64,000 nt of DNA. Origin: Argentina anserina. Its lineage: Eukaryota; Streptophyta; Magnoliopsida; Rosales; Rosaceae. The notes under the pieces are model-generated. The model was not told the origin of the DNA. It saw nothing but the letters and a program-made list of their open reading frames with translations, and made no database searches. The position numbers and the translations under genes are program-made. The stretch lies in contig NC_065873.1 of assembly GCF_933775445.1 (NCBI RefSeq), positions 1,550,001-1,614,000 on the forward strand, given 5' to 3'. The first letter of the stretch is position 1, and each line of letters begins with the position of its first letter. Shown here piece after piece: positions 24,404-36,920 of this stretch.

Positions 24404-27164
24404 TGTAACGACCCCAAAATTTCGAGCTTAAAAACTCAAAATTTCAAAGTCGTTAAACACCAAACAATTTCAACGAATCGAAATCATTTAAAATGCCACA
24501 GCGGATCATCTCTGAGTTCAAAATACAACTCAGTTAAACCGATTATTACAACCCAAATTATAATTTAATATTATAACAAATGGAATTGCGTAATCCTCAC
24601 AACAAACTCACAAGATAGTCACACAAAATCCTCACACAAGCTGGAGATAAATAACTTCAAGTCCTCTGAGCGGTCCGTCAATTCCCGCTAATCCACACCT
24701 GCGAAGTTATCCACTACACCATCGAATTGGTGCACCGGGATTGTAAACACAAACCCGGTAAGCTTTACAGCTCGTATGAGTAAAATGAAAATATATAACT
24801 CGCATATCAATATATACGAAAATCCAGAAATCAAATAAATATAAATGCACTCATGAGTTAATGGACGGCCCATCTGGTTGTCCCAAAGAAATATGAAAAG
24901 AAGCGCTCATGAGAAATTAAGTAACCTTTCTGGTTACCCAAATGCATTTATAATACGGGTACCAAGAACGCTGGTACACATCTGTTACCCCTCTCGTAAT
25001 ACACCGCCGATATTGGATAGCCACCCGCTACCCAACATCCAAAATAATCTGAGTACCCATGAGCAGATAACCACCCGTTACCTCACATGCAGTACTACGG
25101 CAGACAGACTAGAGCTCTAACTGTATCGTAACTTTCGCCCGGCCAAAGGCTAGGTTCCGACTTGCCAAACACGTACAATAATCTCACATCATATTGTACC
25201 AATCACGTCCGAAGACAAATCAACATTTTAACAATCTCAATGTTAAAAATCACGTACAATAATCTCACATCATATTGTACCAAAAATCATGTCCGAAGAC
25301 AAATCAGCATTTTAACAATCTCAATGTTAAAATCACGTACAATAATCTCACATCATATTGTACCAAAAATCATGTCCGAAGACAAATCAACATTTTAACA
25401 AACTCAATGTTAAAATCATGTATAATAATCTCACATCATATTGTACAAATCAAAATCACATGCTCGATATTTAAATCTCGTCATCGAAATGACATAAATC
25501 ACGATAAAATCATAACAGTATATTATATAGCAAACTATATATATGTGTACATATTTACCATTTATACAATATATATATAATCCATTATATCGTATACATG
25601 TCATATTTCATAAACACGTCCGAAGACAAAAACTCGTCCGAAGACAAAACTCGTCCGAAGACAGAACATTTTAACAAACTCATGTTAAAACCACGTACAA
25701 TAATCACACCTCATATTGTACAAAAATCACATCACATGCTCAATATTTAATTCTCGTCATTCGAAATGACCAATTCCAATGAATTCATAACAGTATATAA
25801 TATAGCAAACTATATATATATGTACTTATTACCATTTATACGATATATACGTAATCCACTATATTGTATACGTGTCGTAATTCAATATTAAAAACTCTTG
25901 CAAAAATCTTGGAATCACCGCAAGGGTAGATTCGTAAATAAGTGAGATTTTACTCACCTTCTTTCCTGCGTGCAACTTCCACGACCCTGAAAGTAATTTC
26001 CTCACTCGTTTCGTCAGTCACCTAATAGCACGATAAATGCTTAGAAAATGATACTTAAAATATCAGGTGACGAGTTCAGCACAGCTAAATGTTGTTCATA
26101 AAACATTGTTCACGGAACACTGTTCATGTTTACTAATCACTGTTTTTACTAAACCACTGTTCAAAGCTACTGTTTTTACCATGACACTGTTCACATTTAC
26201 TGTTACAGATCACTATTCACAGTTACTGTTACAGATCACTATTCATGCGGAGTTACTATTCATTCGGCGTTACTGTTCACCGACCGCCACCAATCATCAC
26301 CAAATTTCACCACCACAACCTAAACAACATTTCCAACAACTTCCTAGTTGACACCAAGGTCTAAATACGAGCCTAAACAGTCCAAACAACTAAGAACATA
26401 AAATCGGCACTATTCACAAATCCTAGAGCCTAAACAGTCCAAACAACTAAGAACATAAAATCGGCACTATTCACAAATCCTAGAAATTGAAATTTTGATT
26501 CGGGTACTTACACTTCGATTTGGCTCGATTCCTTTTGTGGGAATGTTGCTGGGACTGAGACAAGCAAAACCCCCCAAGAATCTCGAGCCATGGTGGCCGG
26601 AGGAGGCGGCGCCGCCACAGCAGTAACTTCCGGCGGTTGCTACACCGTGTGTGGTTGTCGCCGGAGTGCAAGGCGTAGCCCAAAAGATGGAGCTCGTCGA
26701 GCCCGTCAGTTTGATAGGTGGTACGACACGAGGCGACGTCAGATGGTGGAGAAATCGGCCGGAGAAGGTTTTTGGGTCGGGTGAACAGTACCCGAGCTGA
26801 TTTTTAGAAAAATCTGATTTTTAATCTCCTCTCCTTCCTTTTATACTATTTCCAAAATCAGAAACGAACTTCCGACGTTAATAACTTTCGCGTCCGACGT
26901 CCGATTCGAACGCATGACATGTCCACGAATTCGTATCGATGAGCTCTACGACTTTCGTGAAGGAAGTTTTCGCAACCGAGCGACGGAATAAAAGTCGATC
27001 TATACGTTGCGGTAACGTTACGTTTTCTAATTAAACGATCCGAGAACGTTTCCGTTTTCGTTTCGAAATGTCGCAAATATCCAATTGTCGTCTTGAATTA
27101 ATTTCACAAGTTTAACACTTTGAAAATACTCGACATTTAGTTTCTAAAAATTCGGGTTATTACA
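24404..27164 (-). mobile_element. Solo LTR (family A, copy 2), 2761 bp
   Basis: The + strand starts TGTAACGACCCC and ends CGGGTTATTACA. The flanks are GAGCT (24399-24403) and GAACT (27165-27169), a 5-bp target duplication with one mismatch. It matches the solo LTR at 3576-6643 from the start to about 25980 and again from about 26830 to the end. The part between differs. It carries 3-4 tandem copies of an 81-83-bp unit (25171-25450) and three copies of a 17-bp CGTCCGAAGACAAAACT unit near 25617-25660. No internal domain is attached. Confidence 0.88.
25171..25450. repeat. Tandem 81-83-bp repeats inside a solo LTR
   Basis: Units begin at 25171, 25252, 25335 and (degenerate) 25418. Each contains an inverted pair GTACAATA...TATTGTAC and a second pair TTAACA...TGTTAA. 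The same module occurs in one to two copies in the other LTRs of the family (near 4345-4445 and 55040-55160). Confidence 0.8.
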
Positions 27165-28230
27165 GAACTACTTGCGGTGCTTTGAGGACTTAAACACAAT
27201 ACATGAGAATTTCTCATATGCATAATGTCTAACTACTTTTACATGTTTGTAAATTGAACTCAGGTTGAGGATTTCAACCTGACACTCAACCACTACGCCG
27301 CGCTAAACATGAATTTTATTTTATTTTTAAAGCTGGATTAAAACTCAAAGTAAAACAGACCGACCCATCGGAATATAGAATCAACCGATGACCTAAATAC
27401 TGTTAAGGAGAATATTGGAGAAACATTTATTATTTACCCTATTAGTTACTAGTTCACTTATTACTGAGTTAATAGGGAACAATTACAGCAGACAATCAGT
27501 GTTTGACCCAACAAAAAAAAAATGGAGGCTAGCTTTGGTATTGGATCCGGTCAGCCTCCTCCACAAAACTATAGAACAACATGGACACTCCCATTCTGAC
27601 ACAACACCCTTTCTGCCCTTCTCTTCCCAACTCAACGCTTTGACTTCTTCTCCTGCTTAGCTTTCCTCAGGTACTTTGTTCTTCCTCTCAAGATTTACTC
27701 TTTCCAGAACTGGGTTTGTCTTATACATGTTTAAAGATGAGTTCTTTTTATCTCCTCTGGTTCATTATATCGATATCTGATGTGTTTGCTTCATGGGGTT
27801 TGCCTCTGCCTTTACTCTGGTACCCGGTTAGGATTTTTATGCCAACTTCACTTTTGTTTTTGGATTGCTCCAAATTTCTGGCCCTTTCGCAATGGATTTT
27901 GTTTCTTAGAAAAAAATTTCCCTAAGTTGAGGAAAACTTCATGATGTTCTTATATGGAAGAAAGTCCCAATTGTAGTATGAGACATTAAAGTTCAGTACT
28001 TCAATACACTGTGGATTTGGTGTGTCAAATGATTGCTGTTAGGAGTGATAGGTTTATGGAAAAAGTTAGAAACTTTGATTTGAAGTCTAGAATATCTTTT
28101 TACAATGTGATTGTAGTTATCCTCTCAAGTTTATTATTTATCATTCGATTACGGGCGAGTTTCTCACACTTGTATGTATATAGGGAGAATTCGAGATTTG
28201 GATAGGGTACTAGTAAGGAAGTAGTACATC
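27165..28230 (+). promoter_or_regulatory. Upstream region and probable spliced leader of the acidic protein gene
   Basis: A pyrimidine-rich stretch ends in CTTTCCTCAG then GTACTTTG (27671). It looks like a leader exon followed by an intron donor, and a plausible acceptor (TGTATATAG) lies near 28180. The sequence near 27240-27310 looks like a tRNA-derived SINE head on the minus strand (box A-like TAGTGGTTGAGTG, weak box B). All are inferred from motifs. Confidence 0.4.
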
Positions 28231-29850
28231 ATGTTGAAGAAGCAGCCAAGTAGGAACACGAGAACCAAAGGAATCAGGGTAAAGCATGTATTGCAGATTG
28301 TGTTGCTGCTTGGGGTATGCGTTTGGTTGATATATCAACTCAAGCATTCCTTTGATAAGAAGGCAGCATTGGCTGAGAATGATTCAAAAACCTCAATCAG
28401 AACCGAAACAAAAAGTGAGATCCTGAAACTTGGGAGAAAAGACCTTCCTCACAAGGATGTCACTACACATTTGAGACGAGAGGAAGAGGAGGAAGAAGAA
28501 TCTCTAAGAGAAGAAGAAGAAGAAGAGAAACACGAGGTTGAAGATGAGAAACATGAAGCAGAAGAGCGAGAAGAAGAGGATCCGAAGCATGAGGTAGAAG
28601 ACATAGAAGAAGAGATTCAGAAGCATGAGGGAGCAGAGCAAGAGGAGGAGCAAAATAAGGATGAAGATCCAGAAGAAGAGGGAGAAAAAGCAGGAGACGA
28701 GGAGATAGATGAAAATGATTCGGAGACAAAAGAAGGGGGAGAAGAAGATCACAAGGAAAACCTTATAGATGAAGAGAAAGAAAGAGAAGATGGGGGCGAT
28801 GAGAAGGAAGTCGACAGGAATGAGGATGAAGAAAGGGAAGACCGAGAAGAAATTGAGAATTCATCAGATGATCAAGATAATGAAGGAGATGATAAAAATG
28901 CTCACGAGGCACGCGAGGAACATTACAAGGCAGATGATGCTTCTAGTGCAGTTACCCATGATACCCAAGTTATAAGCACTGAAACTGAGAAAGTAAGTTC
29001 TGAAATGTCAACGGAAACCTCTGAAACAAGTGGGGATGAAGATGGAAACCAACACAACATGAGATTGGTGGATAGTAGAACTGCTGAAAATGACACTTTG
29101 AGTGTGCCTGCAAGTGAAGAGAAACTTGAAGGGAATTCGTCCAATCCTGTGGCAAATTCACTCTTAGATGGAAAAGTGAAAACACAAACTAGTGATCTGC
29201 CAGAAGCTGAAAATAACTCTACAGTTGTGAGTTCAGAAGTAGGCAAAAACTTTACTGAAGTCAACCAAGCAACTAGTTCACACAAGCCTAATGAAACAGA
29301 AACTATATCTGAGTCTGCTCAGTCTCAAAACGCAGAGGTAGATGGTACGGCTACTAGGGAGGACAGCACTGAAAAAACGGTGGTTGTGGAACAGACTAAT
29401 AACACAGTGTCTGCGCATGATCGATTGGATTCTACTGCAACAGTCTCTAGTCATGAGAAGGAGACTAATGTTTCTGAAAAGACCTTAATATCTGATGGTA
29501 CAGCTGACGTGGATAATAGCTCCAGATCTTCAACAATAAAGCAGACTATGGATGCCACTGAGAATGAACATTCGACAAATGAAGATGCCAGTAAGAACGA
29601 AGAATCAGCAAATGAAGATGCCACCACGAATGAAGAGTCAAATGATCAAGATGCTACTACGACCGAAGAATCAGATGTTACAAATGAATCCAGTAGGGTA
29701 GATGAAGGTTCAGATGCAGTTCAGGATGACCCCATTGATTCTGCTGATTCCCATATTTCCGAAGACGAGCAAGCGGCTCGCACAGATTTAGATACATTGC
29801 CAGAGATACAAACAGAGGAAGAAGAGAATGGAGAGGCTGCAGCAGAGTGA
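28231..29850 (+). CDS. Membrane-anchored, highly acidic protein of unknown function
   Basis: This is an intronless 539-residue protein. A short basic N-terminus (MLKKQPSRNTRTKGIRVK) precedes one hydrophobic segment (about 19-36) and then KHSFDKK. This fits a type II signal anchor with the bulk outside the cytosol or in the lumen. Residues about 83-240 are dominated by Glu, Asp and Lys. The rest is rich in Ser, Thr, Asn and Glu. Near the C-terminus are degenerate repeats of the type NEDA(S/T)(K/T)NEES. No enzyme motif is visible, and most of the chain is probably disordered. Plant genomes contain similar proteins annotated only as acidic or Myb-like protein X. I do not assign a function. The start is the first ATG before the basic-hydrophobic N-terminus. 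Confidence 0.8.
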   Translation: MLKKQPSRNTRTKGIRVKHVLQIVLLLGVCVWLIYQLKHSFDKKAALAENDSKTSIRTETKSEILKLGRKDLPHKDVTTHLRREEEEEEESLREEEEEEKHEVEDEKHEAEEREEEDPKHEVEDIEEEIQKHEGAEQEEEQNKDEDPEEEGEKAGDEEIDENDSETKEGGEEDHKENLIDEEKEREDGGDEKEVDRNEDEEREDREEIENSSDDQDNEGDDKNAHEAREEHYKADDASSAVTHDTQVISTETEKVSSEMSTETSETSGDEDGNQHNMRLVDSRTAENDTLSVPASEEKLEGNSSNPVANSLLDGKVKTQTSDLPEAENNSTVVSSEVGKNFTEVNQATSSHKPNETETISESAQSQNAEVDGTATREDSTEKTVVVEQTNNTVSAHDRLDSTATVSSHEKETNVSEKTLISDGTADVDNSSRSSTIKQTMDATENEHSTNEDASKNEESANEDATTNEESNDQDATTTEESDVTNESSRVDEGSDAVQDDPIDSADSHISEDEQAARTDLDTLPEIQTEEEENGEAAAE

Positions 29851-30810
29851 TGATGATGGTCCTTGGGTTCTTCTGATATGTTCCCATGTTTCATGCTTGC
29901 CTTTCCTGGATATGCCTGGAGGGATGAAATTCCCCATGCAGTAAGGTTTAGTATTTGAGTTAATGGCTTCGAAATCAATACAACAGGTAAAATGTAGGCT
30001 AGTGCTTTAATCTGTAAAACTAGAGTTTCCACTGTATTATCTTACTTTGATGTGGTTTTTGCTCAGAGAAGTTGGCTTCTGGATTATGTCTTAAAACTGA
30101 ATTGATAGTGCACGTCAAATCTTGGCTTTTTTCAAATTCATGTTCTGCTTCCTAGCAAAGTAAAACCACAAGAGTGGATCTCCAGTCTTCTGGTAGACGC
30201 AAAGTTGTATTTGCAAACATTACAGGTTTTTTTTTTTCATTTGAAAAGATACATGAAGATTATCTTTTCCTTCTTCTCCCTGCGTAGTGATCCACTAGGC
30301 ACGAGCTTCCCATCAACTTGGTTTGTATTAAACTACCACCTTCACTCGGAGAAATATAAATCGTAGGGGTTTTCAAACATCACCAACAGCACTGACAACC
30401 ATGACTTCCATTTCTGTAACTGAAACAAGCTTGTTGACAATAACAAGTTGCATCTAATATCAGCACAAAATATAGTAAAATTGATAACATCAAGATAAAT
30501 TTCAATGACTATTTTCTTACTGAAAAAGAACATCAGTACTTTTACACAAAGGCTACTATAAACAACTGAAAGTTCCAACTGAATGAGTACAATTTTGTTT
30601 CTCTTAACTTTTTCAATTTAAAAGTCTGAAGGTGACTCAAGAATTTTCTTCTCACTGGTCTATAGGTAGACCTCTAAATTCTCACTGTTACGGAAAATCT
30701 CAGTGTGATAGATGGGCATCAAAACTAAAGCAGTTCTTGAGAACAAAGCATGACTGGAAAAGGAGATTAATTAACAAATGTGGAGAAAGCTGAAGCAGTA
30801 ATCAGACACT
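29851..30810. other. Intergenic between the convergent acidic-protein and ERG28 genes
   Basis: This holds the 3' ends of two convergent genes. No further reading frame or repeat was recognised. Confidence 0.5.
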
Positions 30811-32761
30811 TTATTCTGATTTCAGTGCAGCTTGAGCTTGATGTGAATTCCACTGCAACAACATCCATGTAATTGATGTGCCTGATTCAGATCACAAGAT
30901 AATTTTATTACTACATTAAAAATAATTATTTTATACTATCCTCCAAACAATGAAAAGGCTGGTGGTGCATAATCACATCAAGACTTCAATAGTTGTTTCC
31001 AGGAAATCCAAACACCACTTGTCATCAGATATTATAGAGCATGGTATTCGTCATTATAGTAGTCAGACAGAAAACATGTGAGCACATACTACTAGCATGT
31101 GAATTACTACAACTAGAAACAATAATCAAATTAAACAAACCATATGTTTGCAAGATTAGAAATGAAATTTAGACTTTATTTCTTCGGGGAAAAAATATAT
31201 TGGTTTTGGCATTAGAAAACATATCAAGCATTAATTTGGTGTTTCCAGGAAATGTAATTTCACAGAGTTTAGTAGCTGTTGAAAGATGGAATGCTGTAGC
31301 ATGTGCAGGACTACAGGTCCACAACTCTTTGTCAATTAAGCATGGAGGATTTTACAATCGTTTAAAAATGGCCAAATACTAGCACAGAGATTTAATATCT
31401 GGACTACATTGTTTTGGAAGATGATATGTACTCTAGTTCGTAATCTATTTTGTTTTATGAATTGCACATATCAGGCTTCCTTCCAACTATGCCTACAGCC
31501 TAAAATGAGTATCATTTATCATGTACTATCCTGTCAGCAAACACAATCATAAAACATGCGTTTTATGACATGGATTTACAAAATTTGAAACAGAATTTTT
31601 GTACTTAATATCAAAACAGAGATATATGCCAGTTATAAAGATCGTAAATAAGGTGGAGCAAACCGATACCTGCAAAAAAGCCAACTGTTGACAGATTTGC
31701 AATGGCCATGGTCTGGTAGATTAGGTACTCTGTCAAGAAATGACCAAGTGCATAGATGAATGACAGAAAGGTAGCTAGGTAGAGTGGCTTGTTGTCGAGG
31801 TTCAAGGCACAAAGATAGCAGAGTGTGCAAGTAAGGAGAGTCCAGACCCCAAATGTCCTTCCATGAACTTCAGTCACTGCAAAAATAATAATCGCAATTA
31901 CAAAACATGAAATTAAGGGCAAAGGGAAAAAAAGTGATCTAATTGAACAATCTTTGTAAATAGCATTCATTTATAGAATTAGAACAATCATGAACAAACA
32001 AAAGTGCTAAAAGCCTAAAACTAATCCAGCTTCACTGGTAAAGTATGTCATACCAATACAATCAAGTGTGCAACTACTAATATTACGTTCTAAATTTTAG
32101 GGGTAAAAGTTCTACATTTTCTGGTGTTTCTGGTTTTGCCAAGTCTGAGTTGTATTTGAACAACTGGTAGGATAGCATACCCATCAAAGACACAAACAAG
32201 TTTTTGATTACTTTAAACTAAATTTGACATCTAAGACAATAGCAGTATTTAGCATTCTAGTATTAACAACGCTGATGATCTGACTATCAGAGTCACCGAA
32301 CATATCTGCAGAAGTTACACACAATTTGCACATCCATACAAAACCAAACCACGTTTGGTTAATCTACATTCAGATGCAATACCAAATCAAGTTAAGCCCC
32401 TTTGGATCTAAAGACTCATACCGAACTTCCATGCGTTCTTCACACAATTAAGAATTCAAAATCCCCACAAATATATCTATCCAACTAAATCTCACAATGA
32501 GCAACAAACTTAACACAAATCTCAAATGGGTTTGATTAAAAAGTGAAGCTTTATCCAATTGTGACTCCAGCAACGAAAAAGGATCAAACTTCAACAAGGA
32601 AGTTGATTGAGAACAGAGTGAAAAGTCAAGAAAAAAAGGAGTGTACTTTGGGATTTGGAGTAGACAGCAAGACGGAGAGCCCATATGTCGAAGAAGCCGA
32701 ACCAAACAGAGACCAGTCTAAGTGAACCCACCAGCATAAGCCACCAACTCAACGCCTTCAT
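30811..32761 (-). CDS. ERG28: Ergosterol biosynthetic protein 28 homologue, three exons
   Basis: Exons on the minus strand are 32761-32647, 31876-31670 and 30881-30811, with GT-AG sites and one frame of 130 residues. The protein starts MKALSWWLMLVGSLRL and continues FGFFDIWALRL, MTEVHGRTFGVWTLLTC, NKPLYLATFLSFIYALGHF and IANLSTVGFFAGTS. This closely fits the ERG28 family, small ER membrane proteins with about four hydrophobic segments. ERG28 tethers the sterol C4-demethylation enzymes. The last exon (TSITWMLLQWNS...) was found by eye about 0.8 kb beyond exon 2. Without it the frame would run into intron sequence. The family's usual length is about 130 residues. Confidence 0.93.
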
Positions 32762-33357
32762 CTTCACACTTGTCTGTTCTGTTGGAGATGCTCTGAAGAT
32801 TGTCGACAACTTCCTGCTGAGCAAACTAGTCCCCTGTAATGCAGAGCCTTTTATAGTCTCACACTGAAAAAGACGGCGATGATCCGAACTTCATCAGTGG
32901 GTTGCCTCCATGGAGTCTTTGGGCCTATGTGGGTAAATCATGCACAATGAGCCTATGACTCGTCATGTTTATTTGTCGTGTTAAGTGACTACCATAAACT
33001 ATCATAGTTCATAGTTGTGATCAAATTGACATGTTTCACTTCAGAACCTTTCCAAACCTTATATTTGAAATTCTATCTTTGAAATACTAGAACATTTGGG
33101 GTGATTGAGACAAGTAGTCTTATTATTTTGAAGCATCAATGGGTCTTTTTTTTTTCTTTTCCGATTAGGATGCATCAAGGTTTGGTGCAAAGCAGTGATA
33201 CTTCTAAAGGAACATTTTGTTCGGTTAATGGAACAAAAAAGGAAATTTTGAAGGTAGGGCGATTCGAACCAGCTATGTATGTACTAGGGGCCACCAAAAC
33301 GATTGCCGCTAGACTCCACCAACCTTCTTCTCGAACTATGGCAAGATAATTAAATTA
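32762..33357 (-). mobile_element. Possible tRNA-derived SINE (about 33145-33345)
   Basis: On the minus strand a box A-like TGGTGGAGTCTAGCGG and a box B-like GGTTCGAATCGCC are about 50 bp apart. Roughly 100 bp later comes an A-rich tail (33145-33160 reversed). This is the layout of a tRNA-derived SINE. No target duplication was found, so the boundaries are uncertain. The rest of the interval is the ERG28 upstream region and holds no gene. Confidence 0.4.
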
Positions 33358-34368
33358 TTTATGAACAAACCAACCCAGATCTGATCTCTCAAGTAGAATG
33401 AGCCCCAACAACCAACAAATAGAAGGTGATAACCCTGAACAAGGTTATTGGGTTGATAGACTAGTCCATCAACAACCAACAGTGTGTTCCACTGAACCTC
33501 AAGTTACCAAGAGATCTCCTACATGGCTAAAGGTTTTCAAGAAGTGGTTTCCGGGTTCTTAAAAGGTCTGTCAAATCATCCAACTTATCCTCTCTCATCT
33601 CTAAAAGAAGATTCCCGGGCTAAGTTTGCGTTAGAAATGGATCATTCATCTTTGAGCTTCACTAAGCTCAGTGACTTTCTAAAAGATTTCTCCAATTTAT
33701 GCACTGTTGAGATGCTCCCTATGAGGAAATGTCGATCTACCACTCACATGATACTCAGCCCTATAATATCTAGTCCCCAGTGCAGACACCTTCAAGACCT
33801 TAGAAGGACTACATGCATCTCTTGGGTTTTGACAGATTGTGTTATTCTCGCTAGTGATAGTCGTGGTTCAACTTCAAGGAATGAATTAGATAAATTGATT
33901 GTCTTTCTTTTTTATACACACATAGATAGAGGCTCTTTCACTAACCCTCTTAAGTATTTTCTTTGTGTGTTCAGTGGGAGATACATATTCTAAATTCAGA
34001 GAGATGACTCCCTGCATACTCACCGCATATGTCAGTTCGCCTGAAGTTTCTGAAACATGTACCTACATGAAGCGGAATGCGAGTGAGGAGATCTTAAACG
34101 GAATAGACATAAACTCAGTTCAGAAGTTGGGCAAGCTTACAAAGGGAAGGGACTTCGAGGATAAGAAGGCTTAAGTTGAGATTTAAATCGCCGGAATACA
34201 AGATAAGGTCAGTTGATCACTTTTCATCTACTTTAATTCATATGAATATTTACAAGGGAGATTTGAACAAACAGTATATCAACTAATTCATTTTGTTAAT
34301 TAACAATGTTAGTGGCTTTATTCCTCACCAATTTTAAAGAGCATTTTCATCACTCCATTTTCTCTGAT
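33358..34368 (+). pseudogene. LOTUS-like (OST-HTH) gene fragment, left copy
   Basis: From ATG near 33397 the frame reads MSPNNQQIEGDNPEQGYW and on to LKVFKKWFPGS. It then stops because one C is missing near 33549 (TTTCCGGG here, TTTCCCGGG in the right copy). The next frame continues with HPTYPLSSLKEDSRAKFALE, HSSLSFTKLSDFLKDFSN and CTVEMLP. The SLGFTKLSDFL...CTVE pattern is like a LOTUS/OST-HTH RNA-binding domain of NYN/limkain-type proteins, but this match is by eye. Later parts change frame again. It is duplicated at 42738-43738. Confidence 0.6.
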
Positions 34369-34373
34369 TGCAT

Positions 34374-35898
34374 TGATAGAGCGTTGGTTAAAACGTCTAT
34401 AATAAACCCTGTAAAACATCATCGTTAGTATAGAATAAGCAGAGATCGTTCTTTCCGGGGAATTGAAGGGAACTCTAAACTTTTAGTGTTAACAAATAAT
34501 GTGGGGTTTGTGATTGATTATTAACTACTAAAATAAAACCTAAATTACTATTTACATTATCGACTTCTCTTTAACAAATTTAAACCAAATTTACCATTAC
34601 ACCACATAATTACAAGTTCGAATCTATCATGCATTCTAATTCGACCAATTACATACTTTTTAGACACCAATACAATTAGAGCCTTAGGGGATCATCTAAT
34701 CATGCAAGATTTCAATTAACATTTAGATTGACTTAGGGCCTAATCTAAATTTGCATGCAATCGAATTCAATAACACTTAGAGTAGAAAGCAAACAAGATT
34801 ATATTTAAGCACCAAATCTTTGTTGGAGACATGTTTCATATGTGGCGTCACCCACCATGGTTTCACATGTAAATTTCCAGAATTTTTTTACCACTTTTAA
34901 TCAACACAAACCGAACCTACTTAGGGCATGATTCGATATGTGTCAATATGGTTGATGAATCTAGCACTCAAACACAATCTTAGGGACTGCATCCAAGCAC
35001 TAAATTCATATGCACATATCTGAAAATTATCTAAAAGTATGAGAAAGATGATTAGAACACAACAATAGAAATACAAACTTCAATAATTATAAGAACATAA
35101 ATTCGGTATAGTCTAAAAAAATATCAAATACAATCTGAAAATTCTAAAACAAATACAAAACCAATATTTCCACATAAATAACAACTTACAATCTTCATAG
35201 ACAAAGAATTGTAGATTAACGCAAATAGACGAAACCATGGAGATGAGTTGCGAGAATCACACGTTGTAGGAACCTTGGAGGTGTGTCTTCAATAGTGAAA
35301 CTCGGTGGAGATGATGATAGTTTTGGGGTGGACGGCTTGGCTGATTTGTGAGGGAAATTTATGGTGGTGTTTTGGTAGAGTTTTGGCTCTTAAATGCTAA
35401 TGAGAAGTCCTCTTATTTGAGAGATGAAATCATGTATATATAGAGAGGAAACAATGAGGGTAGTTGCATCTTTCCTCATATTATAATAACATGCTTTAAT
35501 CCCTTAAATTATGTCATGATTTATTCCCTAAAACATGCCATGCTCTAATCCCTAAAACATGCCATGTTTTATGCCTTTAATGATCATCTTCTATTTAATT
35601 GTTGCATGACTTGGATCCATCTTTTTTTCTTTAATTATCTCTTCAATCCAATCTGAAAATAAGAAAATAAAATCATAAGTAAGAGATAATTAGTTTCAAA
35701 ACCTAACAAGGATTCCTAGTCAAACTAGGACTATAAACCAATTATGCGTTTTTAACTCATGTAAGCACAAAAATGCATCAAATACCGCTCAAGACTCTTA
35801 CTACGACTCAATAAATCAATAGTACAACAATAAGGGCTAAGAAAAGTACAAATCGAGGTAAAAACATGTTAAGAACGTCACACAAAGTGCTCCTATCA
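34374..35898 (-). mobile_element. Solo LTR (family B), 1525 bp
   Basis: The + strand begins TGATAGAGC and ends GCTCCTATCA, giving short inverted ends TGATAG...CTATCA. The flanks are an exact 5-bp target duplication TGCAT (34369-34373 and 35899-35903). Read on the minus strand it starts TGATAGGAGCACTTTGTGTG, which resembles LTR starts of plant gypsy elements. No internal domain is attached. It abuts the end of the left LOTUS-like duplicate. Confidence 0.82.
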
Positions 35899-35903
35899 TG
35901 CAT

Positions 35904-36920
35904 ATTTCATTTCCCTCTAATTTCAACTTTTATGTGCAGATAATGACATTATATTAGGGTTCTTGCACCTATGTTGACTATGTGCAGATAATGACATTAA
36001 AATAGAAGTGATTGAGATGGAAAACGTTGGTCTTTGATTATTGAATATGTTGTTAAATGTTTTGAGTCTTTGTGAGTTTTACAATTATTTTGCTGAAATG
36101 TAGGCTCAAACCTATTTATTGTATGTGTACATCATGGTGGGAGATTTTATTCACTGAATGAACTAGATAAGGTTTATAGAGGAGGTGAGATTGATTATGT
36201 GGATGGAATTATAGACCAAATTTTGGTGACAAAGTTTAATTATTTTGATAATTGGTTTTTTTAAATAGTTGAAATTGGAGAGAAATGAAAGATGAAATCG
36301 GAAGAAAATGAAGTGATGAAAATGCCCTTGAAAATTGGTAAGAAATAAAGTCACTAACGGTGTTAATTGACGGAATGAAATGAAATTAAGTTGAAACAGA
36401 AACTTGAGGTACTAATATGATAGTTTCCAAATGTGAGGTATTGAAAGTTATAATGGAAAATAGTTGAGGTATTGTTTGTTGAATTCTCCATATTTATAAA
36501 CATGAAAGAACAAAACTGATGTAATTTAGAATCATATCAATCCAATTATCATCTAAACCAAATTCAGCTACACACTTTTTTAAACTTCCAACTAAGGAAG
36601 TCATAGACCTTTCCCAAGTCTAATTTAACTGCAATAGAACCTAGACATTTCTTCTTCTTTTTTGAAAGTTTTCTAACCGTTCACATGTGCAATTATGATA
36701 TTATCTTGAATAACTCTCCCGAGCAAAAGCTCCCTGATTTTTTAGATGTAATTTTTTTTAAAGGTGTATAAGCCTTTTGGGTACTGATTTTGTAAAAGAC
36801 ATTCCAAAGGCTTCTAGGCCCATAAGGAACAACTAATTCAACTTTTTCAACATTAGGGATAAGAGTATGGTTGAACTCCTGTAAATAATTATTAAAATAA
36901 TATTTGATGAGTGGTATCGT
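35904..36920. other. Intergenic, repeat-rich
   Basis: A 21-bp motif (TATGTGCAGATAATGACATTA) occurs twice about 60 bp apart (near 35930-36000). Otherwise only AT-rich sequence with no supportable gene. The last 8 bases (GGTATCGT) are a transposon target duplication. Confidence 0.5.
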
